A stretch of DNA of 64,000 nt from Gamarada debralockiae (lineage: Eukaryota; Ascomycota; Leotiomycetes; Helotiales; Hyphodiscaceae): the NCBI GenBank assembly GCA_002803225.1, contig NXFV01001376.1, positions 1 to 64,000 on the forward strand, written 5' to 3'. Below are positions 53,444-64,000 of the stretch, piece after piece. Position numbers and translations under genes: made by a program. Numbering within the stretch: the first letter of the stretch is position 1; the number at the start of each line of letters is the position of its first letter. The notes beneath the pieces were generated by a model, which ran no database searches, was not told the origin of the DNA, and was given only the letters and a program-made list of their open reading frames with translations.

Positions 53444-56400
53444 CCGCGCGCCTTCATTTGTGATTTATGCTGCATCGCGGCACAGCACTTCGCGAATATT
53501 TTAGTCGACACACACCAACATCTAAGAGGTTCGATTTTGGCGCGACGAACATTCTTTTTCCCGATCAGGCCAGGTGCGTACTATCGTGCAGGATAATCCT
53601 ATCTCCAAGTGGAAAGAAGTGCAGGAAGATGACCACGAAAAACGTGTATTTGACGCGGGATTTGCAGTCGTCTCCTCTGATTCGCTCACTCGGCTGTTGA
53701 TGATGACCCCCTAAGACAGCCGTGCCAGCCGACACTCAGCCCTTGCCAGTCTCACAAAGTAATCCCAAATAATTCGTCCACAGCCTTAGGGCTGTGATAT
53801 GTATTGCATAAGTGATCGGAGAATCTCCTTTGACCATGCATGCACAGCGCTTGGCTTGAGAAGTGCTAATCTCGATGCAGAACTTATGGCTGCTCCCACG
53901 ACTCAAATTGGAATTTCTCCGGTTTCAAACACTGGTAATTTGAGTAACATATTCGCCGCCCCCAGCAAACGATAGCGAGGCGCACGGTCTTTGAAACGTG
54001 GTGACATGCGGGGAGCAACACAAGAAGCGCATTTGACGCCGTTTGTTTTTGTACCCGGCGGCAATCGCAAATTGAGGACATGGTTCGTCTGAAGAATCGT
54101 CGGGACTCGAAACATCGACGAAGTCATCTCAAGTATAATTGATTTTTCTCTTAAAATAAACCTCAACCACGCTGGTCCTTGGAGGTAAAGGTGACACAGA
54201 ACCGTATTCATGCGAGGGCAAGCCGAAGGGGTGTGCGGAGCATCTGCACCAAAGCAGGTTGCAACCAGATTTATTCCTGTGAGCCAATAGGGGAGTCTGA
54301 CCAAACATTTCACTGGCCTCCTTCCCCTTCAATCACACTCTTTTAACGGCTACTAAGGTGCTCGTGGCTTAACGGCCCAACGAGGAACCCAATTCGATTT
54401 TGCTTATACCAATCAGAAGATGGGTTCCTCACTCCAGGCCAGATGGTGCCGATAGGGAAGCAGGCTTTGAGTGGAAAATGGCTTGACGGGACATACCCGA
54501 GATCGATGGACGCCAGGCATCAGTGTTAGCCTCTTGTTTCGATGCTTCCTATCGGGATACCCAAGCCACCGCACATCTTTAAGCGGGGTCTTGCCGGCAT
54601 TTCGTTGGTGCACAACGGGGCTGACGCCTTTTGATTGATAAAGATACATCAAACTGGCCATCAATGCGGCCTGGACAGAACGAATCCTTCCCTCGTGGTT
54701 AGGAGGTATGGGCAAATTGCCGCGGTTGACGACATCTCGCACTGGTGTGGGCTCATGAACAGATTGCCAGCTCCAGACGGGCCCACTGTGGAAAAAGTAA
54801 CGACACCCTGAACAGATCGACAACGTCGTTAGGCAGATTCATGCTGGACCTTGCTTACACCTGCACTGATTGTTGCACGGGCTTTTTCAACGTGCAACCG
54901 TCAAGTGTTCGTTGCTTCGAGTCCTCTACTATCCATCATTTCAGCAGTCTATATTTGGAACCCATATACCATCCTCTATCGAAGAGTGACGGAATTTGCA
55001 TGCGGCCATGAAAGCACCATGTGTCAAAGACGGTGGGCGAGGCGCTAATTGTAGCGTCCAACACTTCCGACTGTCAGTGAGGGATGATGATTTGGCTAGG
55101 CTGAAGTTCCCGATTTGCACCGGGCTTTGGAGAGTGGACCAGGTCGGAAAAATCGTCTTTTCAAACCACCCAATCGTCAACGGAACTAGACATCGACATC
55201 GACCATACTCTTGAACGCAGTGTGGATAGACCCGGTGCCTCCCGAATTTGAGGCGCTAGGCAATTGCTTTCTCAGACGATCCGCACCCTGCTACCAAGGC
55301 TGCAGTGACGAGCGACAATGATGGGTCTCGAACGCAAGAGCACGGCGATCTGGACATCTACCAGATAGAGACCGGCGGAACTTCAGATTGAGCAATTGAC
55401 TCCATGCGATACGCACAATGCAGCTGATCAGTTCAGCTGCGGCGTCTCCGAACCTTTAGCTTTCCGACGATCCGTGCTCGATTTTGAGCTTCGACGATCT
55501 GCGAACGTCTTCTTCGACCATTCAGCCCTGCGCTGTCCACTACTCAAGATATCCATACCGAAAACATACCAAGATGTACATATACTCGTATGCAACACAA
55601 ATGCGTGAGCCTTGGCGTTCGATGTGGGACTGTCTCGGTAGTTGAGGGTTTGTACGTAAGACAGTGCCTCCTCGACAGTGCATCGCGATCACGATACCAT
55701 AATTCAACGACGACTCTTCCGAAAGTTGAACTCTTCCATAGAGTGACAGGGAATTTCGATCCTCTCTCCTGCACGCATGTCGATCCCCGAGGTAGGTCGG
55801 CGGCTGCGGCTGCGTTTGAGCAAGCGCTAAATGGCTTGACTTCAACAACGCATATGGGCGCCAAAGACAGAGGTTATTGGTTCCCATAAGCTTTGCGCCA
55901 CTCAATAACTCGCGCATATGGTGAAAAGAATACGGATCAAACACTGAATAAAGAACAACGTCGATCGCAAGCTGGAGCTGCCTCGCGCACCCGTCAACTC
56001 TGCTGCCAAGGGTTCCGTCTCGATATCTCCGTCAAAACAAGACTTCTACACCAAACCGAAAGATCAGAAATTCCTTCCGAGGAATGACTTTGAGTGCGAT
56101 AGTCCGGATATAATCATGTCCTTGGTATCGATCCATTGCGTGGCCTGAAAGAATCCCAACAAAATTCCCCATCAATGCCGGATTCCCCTCCCCTTAAAGC
56201 CGCAAACTCGACAAGTCGACATATATCGTTCGAAAGCAACGCCAAAACTCGCGGTCCGCTACTGAAGCGTCTTCAAAAATAGTTCGAAGAGTACCATCTT
56301 GCAAGCAATCGCAGGCTGCAAGTCACTCGCCCCCGTACATCACCGAACACCGAGCAGGAAACTTCCCACAACTCTGTCAACCCGCTGAGAAAGACCACCA

Positions 56401-57521
56401 GCAGCTCCAGTACCGCTAAATATATACAAGATCCGTATTGCCACGACAACTCCCCATCGCGACCCAATCCACGACCAAGATCATAACACGGCCCTCTCAG
56501 CGACCTCAACAGCTAGCGCTCACCCGATAATCCACAAACATCAACAAAGGAGCAAACAAGTAACTATGACAGCAGGAAGGTTTCTCAATCGCTTCGGAAT
56601 ATCAGCTTCGGCGCCCAAGACCTGCTGGTCCGAGAATTTTGTTTCCTCCAGCTCAGACTGTCTGTCCTATGCTGGCTTCTTATCATTCCACAACGGACCA
56701 GAACATCAACAAAAACTCATCGGCCTGCGACGCGAAGGCCCTTCAGAGCAGCCGAGACCCAGAGCTTGAACAACGCTTCCAAGTTTCGGTCTCCCGAACC
56801 ATACAGTAACCACCGCTGTTCTCTTCACCTCTTACTCCCCCCAGCACCCACTCATTCTCCGTAGCTTCAGATATCCGCCCTTCAGTGAAGCACAGTGTAA
56901 GAAACACAGTTCACTCCAACTTCAACTTACCTAGCCCAGCAACTTCGTAGTATACAAATACAGAAATACAAGACGTGGCACCACCACCTTCATGAAAACA
57001 TTTCATTCATTCATTCTTTTAAACTACCTTGCCACTCCTAAAACCTCTCCACTTCCACCCACCCACCCCTAGCCGTCAATCCCGTCAAAAATGAAATACA
57101 ATATCCTCCCACCCAAGTCAATCCACTACGCCAATTCATTCAACATCGCAATATATAAACTAGAAAACTACACCATCCTCCTGGTATCATCATCATCATT
57201 ATTAAAGGCATATATATGCAGAACGAAAAGAAAATCCATCATTCCCATATCAAGCAAACAGTTCCCGCGCCATTATGCATGTGATCAATCTGTGTGCGTG
57301 TGTCCGTAATCGTAATCCGTCAATTAGTTCTCCTCCTCCGGCATCTGTGGTCGGAGGACAGCTAGAGCCAATCTCACATCACACTCCCTCCTCCTGCATG
57401 AATCGTGTGCCAAATATGCCAGGTATCCCAACGCTCGAACATGGCCGTCCACAAAAAAGCTCACATCCTCCATCACGCCATCTCACAGCCCTCACCAATA
57501 TCTCCTCAACCCCACACGCAC
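53444..57521. other. Gene-poor 4-kb stretch
   Basis: Short overlapping frames on both strands with no recognised family. The last 700 bases are CT-rich on the plus strand (CCTCCCACC, CATCATCATCATT) and are probably the 3' flank of the zinc-cluster gene. Confidence 0.45.
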
Positions 57522-59976
57522 TTAACCCATCCCATTAGCCTCCAGCCCCTGCACCGCCGCATAGCTGTATGGGAAATCCACAAGCCCATCCAGCATCCAA
57601 TTCAGCGGATCAAACACCTCATAATTACTCTCGCTATACCCCACATTTCCACTCAACATACTCGAAGACGGCAAACCATGATTCGGCGTCACGGCTCCTG
57701 CGGCCAAGAGCTGGTTCTGGATTTGGTGACTAGGAGGTATGAGAGTTGAATCCATATGTGTTGAGGAGGCGGAGGATTCGGCTGCGCTGTCGGGGTTGGT
57801 GGGGTTCTTCATTGCTGCTGTTGGTTGTGCGTTAGTGAACTACTCGTTGAATGAATAGCTTGGAAAGGAGTTAAGAGGCTACCAAAGGGAAAATGAGGAG
57901 AGTAGAAAGATTGGTAGTGGAGTGGAATACCACAAGGAAACGGAGCCAAAGGGAGAGAATGGAAGTTGAGAAAGTGGGTCGGACCTTCGAGATTTCCGCG
58001 TCCTTGAGCCTGGAATTCCTCTCTCCAACGCCAGATTGAGTCGAATACCAAGCTCATACTCATGCGACATCGGACTTTCAATTGCAAACTATCGTCAATT
58101 GCTTTTCGTGGTTCAACGCCGTTTCCGTTGCCGTTGTTGGCCATTTGCGCCATTTGAGATCGCTGCTCGACTCGTGCTCCGTTCCACATCTGTACCATCA
58201 ACTCTGCGAGTCTCCAGGGGAGATCGTTGTTGATGACGCTCATGCTGCGGATGGCGGTGATGGTGCGGTGGAAGAGTTGACGTCCGCGCGCGAAGTCGAT
58301 TTCGCTAGCGAAGAAAGAGCTCAATAATTTTAAAAGAGTGAAGCATGCTGCTACGATCATTTGCAAGATATAGTTTGAAGCGTAACGCAGGATGCCACCA
58401 GCCATATTGTCGGATGGAGGAGCTTCGAGCTCGAAGACCAGGTCGAGGAATGCTAGGGTGGCACGCCAGAGACTCATCAGGTCATCCATGTAACCTTGTG
58501 TTGTGCTTGAGTCAAAGAAAGCTGAGAGGCGGAGATGTAGGCCTGCTGCTTTGAGGTGAAGATTGACGATTGGTGAAAGGGTGTGCTGGGAGAGGATGTT
58601 GACTTGGAGTTCATTGAATTCGCGCTTGTAGACTCGCGTTAACATTGCTCGGAGCTCGTCACCGGCTACGCCTCGTGGATCAGTGGCATTGCTATACATC
58701 TCCTTTGAGATTTTGTCGCAGAAACGTTCAATCTGGAGACGGGCTTCGAGTTCGGGTGATAATGTGAATGGTCCATCTTCGCCGGGTCTGATGGCGAGAG
58801 TCCAATCGTAGAGAGTAGATGCTGGCTGACCGTAGCCAGTGCCAATGCTTTGTGCTACTATGTTGCATACAGCCCATGTAGTGACTCTGTCATGCAATTG
58901 CTCTCTGTTAAGCTCGACTGAGACCCGAGAGAAGTCTTGGGTATGATTAGGGCGATGAAGGCCGATTCCTGTTGCGGTTTTCATCATAACACCACTGAGA
59001 ATGTGTGTTGGATCCGTTGACGTAGTGCTCGTTGGCAAAGGCCAGACGCATATTAAGCACAATGCCTTGACGACATAGTGATTGCTCGGCACTTCGCCGA
59101 CTGTGGTCCAGAGGAGTCTAGTGAGTGGTCCAGAAAGTGAAGATAAGAGCTCTGGATTAGCTGTATATCGACGAGATGCAACAGCAATGATGACCCAGAA
59201 GAGCAAAGGGTGTTGTTGGTAGTATGATTCGGGCGATTGTTGAGGGTTGAGAAAGGGTATGTACGGATGATAGCAACACCAAAACTCATTGAAGAGATGG
59301 TTTATAGCTTCTTCCGTCAAGCCCACATTCTCAATCTCCTTCACAATCCGTGGCATGCTGTATGATCCTCCCTGCTTGAGATGTAGGAGTGATGACACAG
59401 CCTCGTCCGAACCCATAAACGACTGGTTGTTTCTCGAGTACATCCCATTGCCCATCGGTGACTCAAGTTCCTCCTCATCTTCCACGATGAAGCCCTGGGC
59501 CTGAGCTCTTTGTAAATTTCGACGCAGGCGCTCAATTTGCTTCTCCATCTCCGCGTGCTTGCTTCTCTTCCCAACGCGCTTAAAGTTCGACTCAATCTTG
59601 CATTCGAGCTTCAATCGATTACAGCGCGAACATGTCGTAAAGGGGTCTTGGACAACGTCGCATCGCAGCTATAATTGCCAACAATCAGCTTCGCATTCAT
59701 TAATGTCATCGTCGCAGCCTCGTCGTCGTATCACATCCCATTCTTCGACCTCTCGGAGCAATGACTCACTTTTTGCTGCCGACACTCATTGCAAGCTCTC
59801 TTGACACCAGGTTGTCTTCGCCTCTCTCCTTCTTCCTCATCGCCTTCTCCTCCCGTACCAGGACTGCTCTCGAACTCAGCACCGCTTCTCTTCCTCTTGT
59901 AGCCTCCCGCAGTGCCTGGTCTGCCGCCTGTGGTTGGGCTGGTAGCCCCACCACTTAGGGCGTGTATTCCTTCCAT
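57522..59976 (-). CDS. Zn2Cys6 fungal transcription factor, 762 aa
   Basis: Exons 59976-59770, 59668-57883 and 57817-57522 on the minus strand. Intron 1 (101 bp) falls within the zinc cluster; after splicing it reads ACNECRQQK|LRCDVVQDPF, TTCSRCNRLKLEC, a complete C-x2-C-x6-C-x9-C-x2-C-x6-C binuclear cluster. It is followed by a basic linker and a short coiled coil (AEMEKQIERLRRNLQRAQAQ). The middle is the fungal-specific regulatory domain (INHLFNEFWCCYHPYIPFL, VVKALCLICVWPLP, TATGIGLHRPNHTQD). Intron 2 (57882-57818) ends CACTAACGCACAACCAACAG and joins HFPF to AAMKNPTN. The tail is Ser/Asn-rich with acidic-aromatic EVFDPLNWMLDGLVDF, a likely activation segment. A nuclear sequence-specific regulator, targets unknown. 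The ATG at 59976 is the first in frame in the exon. Confidence 0.9.
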
Positions 59977-62558
59977 GCGGGCATGCAAGGCAGTTGCCCC
60001 TCACTTTCTTTTGATAGCTCTGGCAATGAATAAGCCCGGTAATTGTGTTGTGTTGCGCTGATGGTTGTCCGGTTTCGCTCGTTGAACAATTGAGGCCGAT
60101 TACCGGGAAGATGGCGGGGCTGAATGATCAGAAAATCCGAAAGCTCGAGGCAACTGACAGAAGTTGGCAAGAACGCTGTTGATTGGAAGGTTAGGCGAGA
60201 GTAGAGGTTGAACGAAGAGGCTAGGGAACTTCGAGATGGCTGCAACAAATCCTCAAAAATTATCGAAAGACTTGGTGATTCTTTCTTGAGTATTCCAGAC
60301 TCGCTATGTTTATGGCTAGAGAATGGAATCGGGAAGGAAATTGATCAAAGGTCCTATTCGTCCACCAGAACGGAAACCAAAGGCTCTGTCGTACACGCAG
60401 GCACCAGCGTCAAAAGATGAAATATCAGTGAGGAACAAGAAGGAAAAGAATATGGAAGGTGATGTGAAGACCTCTTGAGATTATTTCACTTCTCAGTTCA
60501 CTTACGCTTTTGTATAGTTACTGAATTCTCCTCTCGAGCTGTCCCGCAGCCATTTCTCGATCCATCCATCATTCAACGACGAATTCAAGCCGAGAAGCAA
60601 TGGAAGATTGATCAAGAGAGGAAGAGCAAGCAGGAAAGAGACGCTTCTTTCTCTCGAGCTTCAACTGTCGTTTGAGGTCGACAAATACCTCTGCATCTAC
60701 ATCCAGTCTATAATCACGTGATCTTCTTCTCTTTCGTGCTGGCTCTGAAGATCCTCAGACGCAATCCAGCCACAATTGAAGCAATTTAGTCAAACTGACG
60801 ATCCATTACCATTGCCATCGCTTTATGATTAGGTGGCTTTGCTGTAGAATTAGATCATCATGTGAGGAGGATGAAGCTCGATCCGCCTCTTCGCAGTCAA
60901 AACGGAGATGTACCCCGCCTTCCGCCCCATTACTCAGATCTTCCAGACTCGTCAAGCCCGATTGAGAAGCAGCTTCCGGAAGCGGATTTCTGAGGTATGG
61001 ATCAGAGAACTAATTTCGAAAGGTCTGCTTCTCGATTATGGAGACATGGATATGATGTATCGTATCTGTACCCTCGTCTGAAAATTTGCCTCTTATGTAC
61101 ATTTCTCTACAATTACGAAATTCTCGTACTGCTTACTTGCAGAAACGACTACTTGGAGATGCAGTAACCCCAACCTGACATTCTTACATTGTGGAGACCC
61201 GAAAGATTATCGCCGGCTTCAAACCAAACGTAAATCCAGTGGATCATCGCCTAGTTTTCCCCGCATTTGAGGTTTGAGACAAGTCTCGTGCGCCAGATCG
61301 TGGAGTTTAAATGGATTCAAGTGTTGTCATGCTAGGCTGGTGATGGACTCTCCTGACAGCCTCGGTGGTATAATTGTCAAAAGAAATGCCGAATGAAGCC
61401 GGGAGGAGGATGTCGATGAGAAGAGTGGTTCACGATGCTTCGTTACCAGGCTCGAAATAGATGTCTGGGCATACGGCGTAGTAATCAAGAACTCCCATTT
61501 CTGTATCCACTCTTCCAAACCTCAGAATAATCGACAGGCCTGCTATCAATACGATGTAGCATTTTGAAAACGATACGGGGTCTTTCAAATCTAGGCCCGT
61601 GTTAAATTCGCGTCTGCATCTGAAGTTGATGTTTGGAAGGGTATCGGTCCCAGCCTCAAGCAGCACCTCCATCCTCGGCAAAACAGCGAGCGAACATCGA
61701 TTCTCGAGCTTTGGTTCCCTGAAATGCAGCGATTTCTTTCAGGCCTTGTGATAAAACAAACTCTCTATGATGCCAGCGGTTACGACGATCATTATCGCAA
61801 TCCAGCCAGTAGTCATGGAAGCATTTTGTTCGTCACCAGCCCAATACAGCTAGACAACCCGAACCGCAAGAGCAGGGGTCCTACAAGCCAGCACACATCT
61901 CGTTCGTCAAACACTAGAACACGATTGGCTGCACGTACCAGCACAACATATCATAATTGGCCGAAGCCACCAATGAAATCGCCGGCGGAAGAATGGCTTT
62001 CTGCAAGCCGCACCGAGTGCCTTGCAAGGCACATGCGAATGATGCTTTCCGTTGGTCGTCGTGTGGGTTTCAAGCCTCATCGCACGCCCACAGCTGTGCC
62101 ACTTGGACCCTTAGAAAGAGCCAAAAGATTGCCGACCAACGACATCAAAACGAGGACCAAAGGAAAAGCATAATCTGCAGTCATCGTGTCATTTTTGCAA
62201 ATCGCGAAGAGCGATCACCCGATACCTAGGTGCGAAGCCACCGAAGAAAGAAGGCTCTCCGCATGAAATGGTCTCTTCTTCCCCAAATGGCCGGACGCGT
62301 CCCAAGTTCAGATACGATCAGCAAACAGCTAGGCCCCCCGTAGAGAGCATCCACCATATCCACTATGTCAGCTTCTTTCCTTTTTGCGGGGAATAGGTGA
62401 GTGATCAGTTCGTTGTACTTAAGCTTGATGGTTACCAGGTTGAAGTAGCTTCCCATCTCCACAAGATATCTGCTCTTGATCTTCCTAGTTCTTATCTCTG
62501 TGGATATCTACGCTCTTCATACACATACTCAGCTTCATTTTGGAATACAATAACCATC
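59977..62558. other. Intergenic region between divergent genes
   Basis: About 2.6 kb with no recognised gene. Overlapping frames at 61327-61681 (minus) and 61724-62173 (plus) are unremarkable. The part next to 59976 is likely a long 5' leader; the part before 62559 holds the glucanase promoter. Confidence 0.5.
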
Positions 62559-63940
<1,382 letters not shown>

Positions 63941-64000
63941 GCCCTACACTATCGCTAAAAGAGATGGAGGTGGTTGTACATATGTACGTTTTATGATTTA

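Overview
This window is nuclear DNA of a filamentous ascomycete (Pezizomycotina; a Leotiomycete is my best guess but not proven). The signs are spliceosomal introns of about 40-100 bp with GT...AG ends and CTAAC/CTGAC-type branch sites, secreted plant-cell-wall enzymes, fungus-specific regulators (Zn2Cys6, HeLo-like N-domain, 2EXR), and transposon remnants whose stop codons look like RIP (C-to-T) damage. Coding space is under half of the window. Reported gene coordinates span introns; the exon limits I worked out are in the text.

Layout. 1-2.1 kb: transposon scrap (RIP-like Tc1/mariner transposase, one or two MITE-like ends). 2.7-5.5 kb: decayed genes (a HEXXH protease fragment and a broken transcription factor with a CWRC cysteine motif plus C2H2 fingers). 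6.5-7.9 kb: a small tandem-repeat protein gene inside an old tandem duplication. 8.2-12.4 kb: a divergent pair, a flotillin-like/six-TM/RG-tail fusion and a small membrane protein with a HeLo-like N-domain. 12.7 kb: a TA-flanked MITE. 13.3-14.4 kb: a broken 2EXR/F-box-like gene. 16.0-18.9 kb: a protein with two cyclic-nucleotide-binding domains, an F-box and LRRs. 20.0-25.7 kb: three tandem DUF7918 genes, the first dead and carrying a second copy of the same MITE in its coding region. 26.1-30.6 kb: Cactin and a forkhead factor. 33.6-35.2 kb: secreted GH28 exopolygalacturonase. 36.4-42.1 kb: XLF/Nej1 end-joining factor, convergent with the SEA/GATOR2 subunit Rtc1/WDR24. 42.7-44.2 kb: a dead integral-membrane gene. 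44.9-45.8 kb: SAM methyltransferase. 45.8-50.8 kb: about 5 kb with no recognised gene. 50.8-52.4 kb: Myb/SANT-like regulator. 52.4-57.5 kb: another gene-poor stretch. 57.5-60.0 kb: Zn2Cys6 transcription factor. 62.6-63.9 kb: secreted GH5 exo-beta-1,3-glucanase.

The genes do not form a biosynthetic cluster. Conserved housekeeping genes (Cactin, XLF, Rtc1) alternate with lineage-specific and decaying genes. The most unusual items are the flotillin-like fusion facing a HeLo-like membrane protein, the DUF7918 array with its MITE insertion and differing introns, the XLF tail with six GxIGGK-type repeats, and the small repeat protein with degenerate flanking copies.
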